Source: CAZICM01 sp964537685 (GTDB lineage: Bacteria; Myxococcota_A; Polyangia; Polyangiales; Polyangiaceae). Taken from it: DNA of 64,000 bases. The position numbers and the translations under genes are program-made. Below, piece after piece: positions 25,599-35,065 of this stretch. The DNA lies in assembly GCA_964537685.1 (NCBI GenBank), contig CAZICM010000034.1, positions 1-64,000 on the forward strand. Direction: 5' to 3'. The notes beneath the pieces were generated by a model. That model searched no databases, was not told where the DNA came from, and saw only the letters and a program-made list of their open reading frames with translations. How positions within the stretch are numbered: the first letter of the stretch is position 1; every line of letters begins with the position of its first letter.

Positions 25599-28265
25599 TT
25601 AGGAAGGATACTCGATCGTGAAGTTCTGGCCGGCGTCGACGCCGATGACCAACTTCTTGGGCAGCGCCCCTTCGGCCATCTTCTCGAGGATGGACACGGA
25701 GAGCTGGGGAAGCAGCGTAGCGCGCAGAATATGATCGATGTTGCGGGCACCCGTGTCGACTTCGCGGCAGCGCTTGGCAATGGACTCGACCATTTCATCC
25801 GAATAGCTCGCTTCGATGCGCTGATTCTTCCGAAGCCTGTCGACGAGCGCGTCGAGTTTGAGCCGGGTGATCTTGCCCAGCGCGTTTTGCGAAATGGGCA
25901 GATAGGGAATGGTTGTCATGCGGGCGAGCAGCGCGGGTTTGAAATGCGCGGCGAGCGTCGGCTTGATCTCGGACATGATTTCAGGAACGTCAGGCTCTTT
26001 GTTCTCCTCCCAGGCCGCCAGCGTCATGTTCGTAATTTTATCGGTCGCTAGGTTGCTGGTCATGATGATGACGGTGTTCTTGAAGTCGACGAGCCGGCCT
26101 TCGCCGTCCGAAAGCATGCCTTTGTCGAACACTTGGTAGAAGAGGTTCATCACGTCCGGATCGGCCTTCTCGACTTCATCGAGCAAGACGACGGTGTAGG
26201 GCCTCTGCCTCACGGCCTCGGTCAGCATGCCGCCTTCGCCGTAACCGACGTAGCCGGGAGGCGAGCCAATAAGCCGTGAAACCGTGTGTTTCTCTTGGAA
26301 CTCGCTCATGTTGATCGTCGTCATCATGCGCTCTCCGCCGAAGAGCAAATCGGCGATCGACAAAGCGGTTTCGGTCTTTCCGACGCCCGACGGCCCAACA
26401 AGCAAGAAGACACCCTGCGGCGTATTCGGCGGCTTGAGCCCAGCGCGCGCACTGCGAAGTTCCTTCGCAATCGTCATAATCCCGTAGTCCTGCCCTTTGA
26501 TACGGCGGATGAGGCGATCTTCCATTTCGAGCATCGCCTTCACGTCATCCTGCACCATCTTGCCAACAGGAATACCGGTCCACGCGCTGACGACCGTGGC
26601 CACCATTGCTTCGTCCACATCGGGGCGCAGCAAAGGCAATTCGCCCTGGCTCTTGTTCAATTCGTCCAGCGCCGCGACGACTTCCTTGCGCACGGTATCG
26701 CGCTCTTCGTCCGTCTTTGCGGCGTCCATCTTCTTGCGCACTTCGAGAACATGCTTGGTAAAGCCGCTCTCTTTTTCATACGACGCCTTCACGGTCTCGA
26801 GGTCTTCCTTGGCCCGCTCAATTTTCGCTTTCACCTCGACCACATGCTCTTCGTCGATACGCGCGCCGGCATTGCGATCGCGGTCCAGCGCCTCGAGCTC
26901 GTGCGTGAGGTTGCGGATCAGCACCTCGGCGTCTTCCACGGCTGCGGGCTTTTGCTGGAGTGCAACCTTTACGCGGGCTGCGCAGGTATCGAGCAGATCG
27001 ACGGCTTTGTCCGGCAGTTGGCGCCCCGAGATATAGCGGGCCGAAAGCCGCACGGCCGCGGTCACGGCTTCATCCTGGATGATGATGTTGTGGGCGGCTT
27101 CGAACTTGGGACGAATGCCGCGCAACATGGTGACGGCAACGGCTTCGCTGGGCTCGTCGACCTTGACCGGCTGGAACCGGCGCTCGAGCGCAGCATCTTT
27201 TTCGAAATACTTTTTGTATTCGGTCCACGTTGTCGCCGCGATCGTCCGAAGCTCGCCGCGCGCAAGCGCAGGCTTCAGCAAGTTGGCCGCATCGCCTCCG
27301 CCCTGTGGACCGCCGGCGCCGATAATCGTATGCGCTTCATCGATAAACAGAATGATCGGTTTGGGAGAGCCTTTGACCTCCGAGATCACTTGCTTCATGC
27401 GGTTTTCAAATTCGCCCTTCACACCCGCGCCCGCCTGAAGCAGGCCCAGATCGAGGCCAAAAATTTCCGTGCCCTGAAGCAGGGGCGGCACATCGTTCTG
27501 CACGATCATCAGCGCGAGGCCCTCTACCAGGGCCGTCTTTCCAACACCTGAATCGCCGACGATGATCGGGTTGTTTTTGCGGCGCCGCGCGAGAATATCG
27601 ATGATCTGGCGTATCTCGCGCTCGCGGCCAAAAATCGGATCGATCTGTCCAGCGCGGGCTCGTCCTGTGTAGTCCACGGTGAACTTGCCAAGCGCCGAGT
27701 CGGCGCCCGCGCTCGCGGTACCCGCAGGCAGCTTGCCGCCCGCCGCTCCGCCAGCCGCACCCCCCGCAGCCGCGTCTCCTTCTTCTTTGGATCCGCTGAC
27801 GATCTTGACGAGATTTGTCTTTATGTCGTCTTTTGAAATGCGCTCCAAATAGCTGCCAATTGCGCTCATCGAGTAGCGGCTCGCCTGCTGAACCAAGCGC
27901 GCAAACAGCACACCGCTGCGAATCTTTTGGAAACCGTAGTCCACCGAGCCGGTGAGCCACGCATCCTGCATCCACTCCAGCATCATTGGAGAGAACACAG
28001 GTTTTCCTGCATTACCCGTGCGCAACTCTTCCAAGCTTCGCTGAAGCACTGTCCGGAGCTGCGACGGATCGAGATCGTAGTGCATCACAAGGAACGCGAT
28101 GTCGCTGTTCGCGTCATCGAGAAGCGCCAGCATGACGTGCTCAACGGTCACCTCGTAATGGCGCGCGTTCACACATTGGCCGACACCCACTTCGAGGGCT
28201 GTGGTGCACGATTTGGTTAGTCGTTTAATGATGGATTTGGGATCAACGAGGAGCATGCGGCGCAT
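25599..28265 (-). CDS. clpV: Type VI secretion ATPase ClpV (TssH)
   Basis: The 888-residue product is a Clp/Hsp100 ATPase with an N-terminal Clp repeat domain (1-150), a Gly/Ala-rich linker (160-190), AAA domain 1 with GDSGVGKT (237-244), a coiled M-domain, and AAA domain 2 with GPSGVGKT (624-631) and the MSEFQEKHTVSRLIGSPPGY region. The N-terminal helix and layout fit ClpV rather than ClpB. ClpV disassembles contracted TssB/TssC sheaths, so its presence implies a contractile sheath is encoded elsewhere in the genome, since no tssB or tssC occurs in the window. The start could be Met1 or Met4. It lies downstream of the lytic transglycosylase gene on the same strand. Confidence 0.95.
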   Translation of the reverse strand: MRRMLLVDPKSIIKRLTKSCTTALEVGVGQCVNARHYEVTVEHVMLALLDDANSDIAFLVMHYDLDPSQLRTVLQRSLEELRTGNAGKPVFSPMMLEWMQDAWLTGSVDYGFQKIRSGVLFARLVQQASRYSMSAIGSYLERISKDDIKTNLVKIVSGSKEEGDAAAGGAAGGAAGGKLPAGTASAGADSALGKFTVDYTGRARAGQIDPIFGREREIRQIIDILARRRKNNPIIVGDSGVGKTALVEGLALMIVQNDVPPLLQGTEIFGLDLGLLQAGAGVKGEFENRMKQVISEVKGSPKPIILFIDEAHTIIGAGGPQGGGDAANLLKPALARGELRTIAATTWTEYKKYFEKDAALERRFQPVKVDEPSEAVAVTMLRGIRPKFEAAHNIIIQDEAVTAAVRLSARYISGRQLPDKAVDLLDTCAARVKVALQQKPAAVEDAEVLIRNLTHELEALDRDRNAGARIDEEHVVEVKAKIERAKEDLETVKASYEKESGFTKHVLEVRKKMDAAKTDEERDTVRKEVVAALDELNKSQGELPLLRPDVDEAMVATVVSAWTGIPVGKMVQDDVKAMLEMEDRLIRRIKGQDYGIMTIAKELRSARAGLKPPNTPQGVFLLVGPSGVGKTETALSIADLLFGGERMMTTINMSEFQEKHTVSRLIGSPPGYVGYGEGGMLTEAVRQRPYTVVLLDEVEKADPDVMNLFYQVFDKGMLSDGEGRLVDFKNTVIIMTSNLATDKITNMTLAAWEENKEPDVPEIMSEIKPTLAAHFKPALLARMTTIPYLPISQNALGKITRLKLDALVDRLRKNQRIEASYSDEMVESIAKRCREVDTGARNIDHILRATLLPQLSVSILEKMAEGALPKKLVIGVDAGQNFTIEYPS

Positions 28266-28381
28266 GCTAGCGAAGGGACATGGCTAAAAGGTAGGCCCTT
28301 CCCTTCGGATACGCCGATCGCCTTGTGTTTTAGGCGCGGTGGACACGGCCAAGAGCCCGGGAGCAGGTGCCGGCGGCCAAA

Positions 28382-30187
28382 TCAGGAGCCTTTGGCCTTG
28401 CCGTGCTCAGACTTTCCCGAGGAGCGTTTGCGCTCACCACTCCCCTCCGGCGCCTTCTCTTTCCGCTCGTGCCCATTGGTCCCAGAGGCTTTGTCCGCTT
28501 CACGCTTTTCCTGCGCCTCATCATCTCCCGAGTTCTTCAGGACATCCCGCCGGACGCGAAGCTTTAGCAAAGCGCCTGCGCGCAGCTTGGATTCAGGTGA
28601 AAGATCGTTATCGCGGGCCACGTCTTCCACATCGGCCGCAAACTGCCTGGCGATACCGATGAGCGTGTCACCGGCACCCACTTTGTAAATCAGGGTCTCA
28701 CGGTCGCTCCTGGCACGCCTGGGCCGAACCATGACCGGTGCATCGTCGTCGCGGTCGTTATCGTCATCCCGGTCAAAGCGAGCCTCTAAATCGTCGACGG
28801 GATCGCGCAGCGCGCGGCGCTTTTTGTAAGGCGGCAGCATCGACAAGAGACTGTCATCGCTATTTCTGCGCGAGCGGTTGAGCGTAGGCTCACGCCCGGA
28901 AAGCAGATTCACCGGATCGAGCACCGAAGCATCGTTCTCGAGCGGTTCGGTCTGGAGCAGCGCAGGAAGTGCGGCTTGGGTTCGGGCCATGGAGAGCGCG
29001 GGAATCATCACGGCCGCATCGCCGCGCCCCGGCGGTACACGCTCCTCCAGAAAATCTGGATTGAGGTTGCGCAGCGTTCTCGTGGAGACGCCGGCGGCCT
29101 TGGCCACCGTGCGGAGCGAGGTGCCCGAGGGCACGAAAATCTCAGCCACATCTTCCGGGCGCCGGATCTCGACTTTGTCGAAGCCAAAGCGTTCCAAGTT
29201 GTTCGCGATGATCGCCGCAGCCGCGATCTTCGGAACATAGGACGCGGTCTCCTTGGGAATGGCCTGCTGCCTGGCCAGCTCGTTGAAGTCGGCCGTTCCA
29301 TAGCGATCGATCGCATCGAGCAATTGCTCGTAACCCATGTTGTACGCGGCCAGCGCCAGATCCCAATTTCCAAAGCGCATATACAAATCGCGCAGGTGGT
29401 GCGCGGCTGCCTGGGTCGCAAGCTTTGGGTTCTTCCGCTGATCGACGAAGCGGTTTTGAACCAGCCCGTAAACACCGCCCGTGGCGGGCATGAACTGCCA
29501 CAAGCCAACAGCTCCCGCGGGCGACCGGACACGGGCATCGAACCCGCTTTCAATCATCGAAAGCCAAATCAGATCCTCGGGCAGATGCCATTCGCGAAGC
29601 TCGCGCGAAATCAATTCTTGATAACGCCCGCTCCGGGAGAGCCAGGTTTCGAACATGCCGCGGCCCCGGTCGGTGCGGGCAAAGAAACGCACGTATTTCA
29701 GCGTGCGCCGCGTGATCGACAGACGCAGATCCGGAAGCTGCAATTTGGACAGCGCTTCAGCTCCCGCATCATCGAGATCGTCCACATCGTCGGCCTCGTA
29801 GCCTTGTCTCGACAAATAACGCGGCGGCTGGGAAGCGAGAGGCCGGTCAACATCACATGAAGCAGGCGCCTGCGTTGCCTGCCGCAGCATCGCCAAGCGC
29901 TCCGGCTCGTGCTTCGTATCCATCGACGCGCTTCCCGCCGAACGCTGCGCCCGCACGTTGAGCGCGTTCCCCGAATCCCCCAACCCTTGCGCCCCATTTC
30001 CCTGGGGATAAGGCACCGCCGCAACATTCCCCGCCACAGGAAGTTGAGCAACTTCTGCTGTTCCAGAAACGGCTGTCTTCATCGAAGAAATAGCCGAATC
30101 CGGCGCTGCCATACCAACGCCGTACCCAAAGGCCACGGCCGATATCACGGGGGGAAGCTTGTAGAGGAGCGACATGATGTAGGACAT
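28382..30187 (-). CDS. MltD-like lytic transglycosylase with LysM domain
   Basis: The start at 30187 follows an AGGTG ribosome site and gives about 601 residues with an N-terminal hydrophobic segment (LLYKLPPVISAVAFGYGVGM). The central SLT domain has MIESGFD with the catalytic Glu, then GAVGLWQFMPATG and LALAAYNMGYEQLLDAI, as in MltD. A LysM-type repeat near the C-terminus (YKVGAGDTLIGIARQF) should bind peptidoglycan, and the end is a long Lys/Glu-rich tail. It would cut glycan strands in the periplasm. Its position directly before clpV suggests a dedicated enzyme that opens the wall for the type VI membrane complex, a job known for lytic enzymes in other type VI systems. An in-frame upstream Met (30241) is less likely. 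Confidence 0.88.
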   Translation of the reverse strand: MSYIMSLLYKLPPVISAVAFGYGVGMAAPDSAISSMKTAVSGTAEVAQLPVAGNVAAVPYPQGNGAQGLGDSGNALNVRAQRSAGSASMDTKHEPERLAMLRQATQAPASCDVDRPLASQPPRYLSRQGYEADDVDDLDDAGAEALSKLQLPDLRLSITRRTLKYVRFFARTDRGRGMFETWLSRSGRYQELISRELREWHLPEDLIWLSMIESGFDARVRSPAGAVGLWQFMPATGGVYGLVQNRFVDQRKNPKLATQAAAHHLRDLYMRFGNWDLALAAYNMGYEQLLDAIDRYGTADFNELARQQAIPKETASYVPKIAAAAIIANNLERFGFDKVEIRRPEDVAEIFVPSGTSLRTVAKAAGVSTRTLRNLNPDFLEERVPPGRGDAAVMIPALSMARTQAALPALLQTEPLENDASVLDPVNLLSGREPTLNRSRRNSDDSLLSMLPPYKKRRALRDPVDDLEARFDRDDDNDRDDDAPVMVRPRRARSDRETLIYKVGAGDTLIGIARQFAADVEDVARDNDLSPESKLRAGALLKLRVRRDVLKNSGDDEAQEKREADKASGTNGHERKEKAPEGSGERKRSSGKSEHGKAKGS

Positions 30188-30306
30188 ACTCACACCTGTC
30201 CTTCGGCACGGCCAAGAAAACGGCGGAAGAAGATCGCCCAAAGAAACAGGAATACGGCCGCAGCCACTCCCGGACAGAACCCTCTCTCTGATAGTCTCGC
30301 TCGCCT

Positions 30307-31593
30307 ATGCCGGTCGCGCTCGTGGCCAGGGTTGTCGACAACCAGGCCAATCAATCTTTTGACGCTACCTTCGAGCGCTTCCCTGTGCGTATCGGGCGAA
30401 ATCAGATCAACGATCTGCATATCGATCGCCCTTATGTCTCGCAGTTTCACGCGGCGATCGATCTGCGCGGCAGCCAAATTTTCGTCAAGGATCTGGGTTC
30501 GACCAACGGCACGGTCATCAACGGCCAGAGGCTCGCGCGGGATGCTCAAGTCGAGATCACCGCATCGCCTGAAATCACCATTGGGCCAATCAAGATCCAG
30601 CTCGGGCTCGTAGAAGCCGTCAAGAAACGCGATGAAGGAACGGTGCTCGAGGTTGGAGAGCACGGCGTGATGTCGGGCGTGCTTGCCCGCCCAAAGCCTG
30701 TTCAGCCCGGCCAAGAAGATGGCTATGTGCGCCAAGCGGTTCCCTACATTGAAGCGTACCGGGGCGCGTGGGCGCAGGTGTACCGCGTTATCTACGATCA
30801 TCTCGCGCGCATGCCCGCCGAGCTGCGCGCGAATTACGTCACGCGCGTCGGGCTTGAGCATCCGGCAATTTGCATCGAGACCGATTTTCAGCGCATTGCC
30901 CAGTACTACGGCGTCGATGCGCGCACGTTCATGGAACTGAGCCCGCCGCAGGCTGCGCTTGCAGCGCTGACCGAAATCGCAAGAGCCCTCGCCCCGAGCG
31001 TGAAGTCGCTCGACGATGTGGCGAGCGTGCTTGGATTCGCGCGCAAGCTCCGCGATGCGATGGAAGTATTTTTAAAGTCCTTCATCAGCTTGCGCGATGG
31101 CTACCAAGAGTTTCAGTACGGCGTTATTCAAGCCGATCGATCAAATGAAACCGATCGGGTCGCGACGGCAAAAGACGTCAAAGAACTGGGCGCGGTGCTG
31201 CTTCATCCCGTGGCCGAACCGGAAGCCGTCCATCAGGTGCACGAAATTCTCGTGGACGTGATGAGCCACCAAGTCGCGCTGCTCACGGGCGTGATGGAAG
31301 CCGTGAAGAAATTGCTCGAAGAGCTGTCGCCAAAAAAGATCGAGGACGAGCTCGAGAAGAAGGGCAAAAAAGGACGGTTATTCGGCAAGAGCTACGAAGA
31401 TTTGTGGGAGCAGTACAAGGTGCGCCACGACGACTTCGCGGGCGACGAGAAGAGCCTTCAAGACTTTCTTTTTGGCCGTCAATTCTCAAAGGCGTATCAT
31501 CAGGCCGCTGGTGAGGATAACAAGGCGCCCGGTGAAGGAGCCGGGCGAGGCCCTCGCCAAACAATGTCGGCCAATCAGTTTAAGCAGCGGTAA
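30307..31593 (+). CDS. tagH: Type VI-associated FHA domain protein TagH
   Basis: The 428-residue product has an N-terminal FHA domain (about 20-95) with RIGRNQINDLHI, VSQFHAAI and DLGSTNGT, the residues that bind phosphothreonine. The C-terminal half has the helical domain of type VI FHA proteins, with FLKSFISLRDGYQEFQ and the terminal GKSYEDLWEQYK...FLFGRQFSKAYHQA blocks. TagH-type proteins couple Ser/Thr phosphorylation to type VI activation. No TagE/PpkA-type kinase or TagG phosphatase is encoded inside the cluster; kinases at 7-11 kb are the nearest candidates but are not cluster genes. It opens the plus-strand arm, divergent from the lytic transglycosylase. Confidence 0.9.
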   Translation: MPVALVARVVDNQANQSFDATFERFPVRIGRNQINDLHIDRPYVSQFHAAIDLRGSQIFVKDLGSTNGTVINGQRLARDAQVEITASPEITIGPIKIQLGLVEAVKKRDEGTVLEVGEHGVMSGVLARPKPVQPGQEDGYVRQAVPYIEAYRGAWAQVYRVIYDHLARMPAELRANYVTRVGLEHPAICIETDFQRIAQYYGVDARTFMELSPPQAALAALTEIARALAPSVKSLDDVASVLGFARKLRDAMEVFLKSFISLRDGYQEFQYGVIQADRSNETDRVATAKDVKELGAVLLHPVAEPEAVHQVHEILVDVMSHQVALLTGVMEAVKKLLEELSPKKIEDELEKKGKKGRLFGKSYEDLWEQYKVRHDDFAGDEKSLQDFLFGRQFSKAYHQAAGEDNKAPGEGAGRGPRQTMSANQFKQR

Positions 31594-31655
31594 TCCGTCA
31601 TCGCGAACTCGAAAGAATCGGTACGGTCCGCTGACATCCGGAAGGCGCCTTGGGA

Positions 31656-32399
31656 ATGCGAATCTGGGAAACGCTCGTAGGCTGTGCGGTTTTATCAGCA
31701 ACCCTTTTCACATCGCAGGAGGCCGCGGCTCAAAGCCAGGTGCCTCCGATCGTTGAACGCGATACGCAGGGATGGGGGCTGGTTTCGGATATTTCACTCG
31801 TACTCGGGGTATCGGCTGTCACGCTGATGCCCCGCGTGTACTACAGCGATCCATCGGCAACGGTTGGATGGAAGGGACGGTGGCACCTGTCAATGCTCGC
31901 GCCCGCGATGACACTGACTGCGGTCACAATCCTGACGGAGATCCCCATCAAACAAAGTTTGGAATCTCCCCGTCCGGGCTGCTCGGTGGAAGACACAATC
32001 GTCCGGGCGCCCGGCTCGAATTGCGAAACATTCGGCGGCCCTTCGGCGCATGCCTTTGCCTCGTGGGCGGCCACAGGAGCGGGCACGGGAATCTTTCTCG
32101 CGGACACGCTGAAATACTCAGGCGGAAGGTTCAGCGTGCCGGGATTCATTGGCAACGTTGCATTCCCGCTCGTCGCCTCCATTTTCACGACCATCGGCCG
32201 CGGCATCGATCTCGATGAAGCTGATGTGAGAGATCTGAATGGCAACCGAGTCTCGGTCGATCCTCAGCCCTTTGAATCGACGGAGCAGATTGTTGCGGGC
32301 GCGCTTCCGGGCTTCTTTACGGGCCTGACGGTTGGCTTTGCCTACGCGATGCTTCAGCGCCCAAGCTGCGGTTACGGCAACGCGATCATCTGCTGGTAG
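31656..32399 (+). CDS. PAP2-like membrane protein with degenerate third motif
   Basis: The product of about 247 residues has a signal peptide (cleavage near AAAQ) and several hydrophobic spans. It has a PAP2 phosphatase motif 1 KQSLESPRP (101-109 counted from a TTG two codons upstream) and a motif 2 variant PSAH where PSGH is usual. Motif 3 (SRxxxxxHxxxD) is not recognisable: the corresponding stretch is TTIGRGIDLDEADV. The fold is therefore PAP2-like, but catalysis is doubtful unless His comes from another place. The ATG at 31656, 10 nt after GGAAGG, is preferred over TTG 31650. It follows tagH by about 60 nt and is ended by a strong terminator. Confidence 0.65.
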   Translation: MRIWETLVGCAVLSATLFTSQEAAAQSQVPPIVERDTQGWGLVSDISLVLGVSAVTLMPRVYYSDPSATVGWKGRWHLSMLAPAMTLTAVTILTEIPIKQSLESPRPGCSVEDTIVRAPGSNCETFGGPSAHAFASWAATGAGTGIFLADTLKYSGGRFSVPGFIGNVAFPLVASIFTTIGRGIDLDEADVRDLNGNRVSVDPQPFESTEQIVAGALPGFFTGLTVGFAYAMLQRPSCGYGNAIICW

Positions 32400-32432
32400 G
32401 GCGGCACCAGAACGCCCCGTATACAAACGCAA

Positions 32433-32467
32433 AAAGGGCACCGTGTTTTAGCGACGCGGTGCCCTTT
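32433..32467. terminator. Intrinsic terminator after the PAP2-like gene
   Basis: AAAGGGCACCG (32433-32443) pairs perfectly with CGGTGCCCTTT (32457-32467), and GTTTTG follows. The A-run before and T-run after make it usable on both strands, which suits its place between two convergent genes. Confidence 0.88.
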
Positions 32468-32510
32468 GTTTTGTGGCCAGTTCTGCCGCGGCCACAGCGG
32501 CGGGCCAAGC

Positions 32511-33422
32511 TTAGTCCTGGCCGAACACGCGCTCCCAAAGCGGATCGTTTGACGAGAAGAACGTGTCGCGCTCAACCTTTAAAAAGCGCGAAAACTCAAC
32601 GCGCCTCAGTTCGCGATCGCTGTCCCGCGTGCCGCTTTCATCTTTCACGACCCGCACCCGCACTTGTTCGAGAAGCTGTATCCCGTCGGGCTTGTACGTG
32701 ACATCCGTGCGCAGCACATAGCGCGTATACAGCCCTCGCTCGGACACCGATGGAACAACCGCCGTCCGCTCGAGATCGACGGTAGCAGCCTCAATCAAAC
32801 GACCTCGCCTCGACAAATAAAAATGCGCCGTAAGCCGGCAATCGTCTGGATCGGGACAGTTCTTTGATTCACCGACGACGATATTTTCATTGCCCAAGCG
32901 CACAGGCTGAAGCTTGGCCTTGGGTGCGGCGCGGAAGCTTCCAATGCCGTACACCTCAGCCCGGTCGTCCACCGCGCGCACAAGAGCAATAGGGCCGCCT
33001 TCATCGCCGTTTTCAAACTTGAGCATGCGCAGCCACAGAACCCGCATGCCATCGGGGCCGGAATTCATCTCCATCTCTTCGGGATCGAGCGGACGCGGCC
33101 AGCCTTTTTGAGACAGACCTCCGCGCAGCGATTCATTCGCGAAGAGGTAATTCCCCGTGCAGTCCATATCGGTCGCGTTCAAGCCCTTTTCTTCATCGAA
33201 GCCGGGCGAAATGACGCTCATCCACTGATCTGGCTCGAGCGAGCGAACAACCGCTTTTCCGCTGCCGCCGTCGCCTTTGACCGGCGTGAGCTGCGTCGTA
33301 CAGACCGGAATGGGAATCTGCTTGCGCATCTTCAATTCCGCGTGAGGCTGCTCTGGGGAAGCGCCGCAAGCACCGACAAAACCAAGGCAAAACGCTGCTA
33401 GTCCGAGCTTTCGGATATTCAC
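32511..33422 (-). CDS. Predicted lipoprotein in the type VI locus
   Basis: A GTG at 33422, preceded by GAAGG, starts a product of about 303 residues with a short signal peptide and lipobox VGAC. The reading frame extends 36 codons upstream, but that extension has no signal logic. The mature protein is soluble and Cys-poor, with paired Cys (IPVCTTQ and MDCTGN; NCPDPDDCR). I do not recognise a domain. It sits between the PAP2-like gene and hcp on the opposite strand, flanked by a bidirectional terminator on one side and a 527-nt gap on the other. A type VI or envelope role is only suggested by location. Confidence 0.7.
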   Translation of the reverse strand: MNIRKLGLAAFCLGFVGACGASPEQPHAELKMRKQIPIPVCTTQLTPVKGDGGSGKAVVRSLEPDQWMSVISPGFDEEKGLNATDMDCTGNYLFANESLRGGLSQKGWPRPLDPEEMEMNSGPDGMRVLWLRMLKFENGDEGGPIALVRAVDDRAEVYGIGSFRAAPKAKLQPVRLGNENIVVGESKNCPDPDDCRLTAHFYLSRRGRLIEAATVDLERTAVVPSVSERGLYTRYVLRTDVTYKPDGIQLLEQVRVRVVKDESGTRDSDRELRRVEFSRFLKVERDTFFSSNDPLWERVFGQD

Positions 33423-33949
33423 GAAACCTTCGTACCACGCATGTGCCAAAAGATGCGAATTCATGACAGGCCACAGAGCCGATCCGCTGCATTTCACGGC
33501 GAAAAGGCCGTGTTTGAGGCGACCAGGCAAGGGTCATCATATCCGGTCCTCCTCATGCCCACCGACAGATTTCAAAACTCTGGGCGCCCAAATCTCTTAT
33601 GGCGCATTGCCCGTGCGGCTGGGCGTTGTGCTCAAGAAGTGACCAGAAGGCGCGCAGCCGCATGAAAAAAATGTTCCCCGCATTCATTTCGGCGCAAAAA
33701 TTCCAAACCGTCGGCTTGGTTTTGCCATGCAAGATGCTCTTGACGCGCGAACGCGAGCCGATAGTCTGACGGCCTGTTGGAGGCTTGAAGGATTTGCAAA
33801 GCGAGCTTGTCGGCAGCGACCTCACTTAAAATGCACATCTCAAAAGCCTTCAAATCCTCCCTCCGAAAAGAGCAACCATCTGCCAGCGCGCATGGGGCGT
33901 AGACTGAGCCCAGGTGAATTGCTTTCGACGGAATTAAGGACACCGTGTC
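33423..33949. other. Long gene-free spacer upstream of hcp
   Basis: No convincing gene is seen in these 527 nt; short minus-strand frames look like chance readings. The only clear signal is the hcp ribosome site TAAGGA (33935-33940), 9 nt before ATG. The length suggests that hcp has its own regulated promoter here, but I could not find a reliable sigma-70 or sigma-54 match. Confidence 0.6.
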
Positions 33950-34438
33950 ATGGCACTTAATGCGTATTTGAAGCTCAAGGGACAGAAGCAAGGCGAGATC
34001 AAGGGCTCCGTGACCCAGAAGGGCCGCGAGAACAAGATCATGGTTATTGCGGTCTCGCACGAGATCGTCAGCCCCCGTGATCCCGCGAGCGGCCTGCCCA
34101 CCGGCAAGCGCATGCACAAGCCCTTCGTCATCACGAAGGAACTCGACAAGTCGTCGCCGCTGCTCTTCAGCGTTCTCACCAACAACGAAAACGTCACCGA
34201 GTGGGAACTCCAGCACTGGCGTCCCAGCGCGACCGGCGCCGAGCAGCAGCACTACACGGTGAAGCTGTACAACGCGAACATCGCGTCGATCAGCTCGCGC
34301 ATGCTCAACAACAAGAACCCCGAGTTGATGAAGTATGCCGAGTACGAAGAGGTTGCCTTCACGTACGAGAAGATCGAGTGGACGTGGAACGAAGGCGGCA
34401 TCACGGCGATGGATAGCTGGCAAGAGCCCGTTGTCTGA
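33950..34438 (+). CDS. hcp: Type VI tube protein Hcp (TssD)
   Basis: The 162-residue product is a typical Hcp: MALNAYLKLKGQKQGEIKG at the start, VIAVSHEIVSPRD and the GKRMHKPFVITKELDKSSP block, ending with EKIEWTW. Hcp hexamers stack to form the inner tube that is fired by sheath contraction. It has a good ribosome site (TAAGGA), strongly C-ending codons suggesting high expression, a long upstream spacer and its own terminator, so it is probably an independent transcript. No VgrG or PAAR tip gene is found nearby. Confidence 0.97.
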   Translation: MALNAYLKLKGQKQGEIKGSVTQKGRENKIMVIAVSHEIVSPRDPASGLPTGKRMHKPFVITKELDKSSPLLFSVLTNNENVTEWELQHWRPSATGAEQQHYTVKLYNANIASISSRMLNNKNPELMKYAEYEEVAFTYEKIEWTWNEGGITAMDSWQEPVV

Positions 34439-34463
34439 TCTTTTGATCCTGCATTGAAATGCG

Positions 34464-34495
34464 ACGGCCCGGCTCTGCTGGGCCGTTTTGCTTTT
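34464..34495 (+). terminator. Intrinsic terminator after hcp
   Basis: ACGGCCC (34464-34470) pairs with GGGCCGT (34480-34486) and is followed by TTTGCTTTT. It lies 26 nt past the hcp stop and upstream of tssE, which fits strong separate expression of hcp. Confidence 0.88.
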
Positions 34496-34542
34496 GTGGG
34501 CTGCCGGCGGGCGGGCTGGAGATCTAGAATGCTTTTAATCCC

Positions 34543-34962
34543 GTGGCAGCCTCCCTTCTAACCCGCCTGAACCATTTGGCCGATCCCCACAACACCGACC
34601 GTTTTACGTGGAAGGATCAAGATCTTGAAGCCGCTGTTACGGCGCACTTGGTGAGAATGCTCAACACGCGCCAAGGCAGCTCGCTGACCTGCCCGGACTA
34701 CGGCCTTGTTGAAGTCTCTGAGGTCCTGCACGACTTTCCCGACGCGATTGGAATGATGCAGCGGGCGATCAAAAACAGCATTCAGCAATACGAGCCCCGG
34801 CTGAAAAACGTGCAGGTTCGCCACCTCAAGAATGAAGTGATGCATCAGATGATTCTTGAATTTGAAATCACGGCTCAGCTTCAGCATCCAGATGGCAGGC
34901 GCCAATCGCTTCGCTTTGGAGCCGCAGTGAACGAAGGCGGAGTCGTTTCGCTGAACTCGTGA
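34543..34962 (+). CDS. tssE: Type VI baseplate protein TssE (gp25-like)
   Basis: The 139-residue product begins with a GTG codon and has the gp25-like layout: a basic LLTRL start, LVRMLNTRQGSSLTCPDYGL in the middle (the conserved loop), then RAIKNSIQQYEPRL. TssE is the baseplate protein that seeds the sheath. It is followed after 146 nt by tssF, the usual baseplate partner. Confidence 0.93.
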   Translation: MAASLLTRLNHLADPHNTDRFTWKDQDLEAAVTAHLVRMLNTRQGSSLTCPDYGLVEVSEVLHDFPDAIGMMQRAIKNSIQQYEPRLKNVQVRHLKNEVMHQMILEFEITAQLQHPDGRRQSLRFGAAVNEGGVVSLNS

Positions 34963-35065
34963 CGGGCAAGCCAAAACCAGCGCCGACGGCAAGCGGAGCG
35001 GGCGCTCAAAAAACAGCCAAACCGTAGGCAAAACGCTCTCGTTTCGCGGCTCGTGCTCGGAGTGG

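Noticed and set aside
26286..27551. Long plus-strand open frame (421 codons) opposite clpV
   Set aside because: It mirrors the codon bias of clpV, has no recognisable domain or ribosome site and overlaps a clear gene.
33700..33800. Sigma-54 promoter for hcp
   Set aside because: GG and GC pairs near TTGGAGG and TTGC are at the wrong spacing.
33553..33825. Small minus-strand frame in the hcp upstream gap
   Set aside because: No ribosome site, no recognisable features and composition unlike real proteins nearby.
33632..34423. Minus-strand open frame of 263 codons over hcp
   Set aside because: It covers the certain hcp gene and exists because hcp uses C-ending codons; no domain seen.
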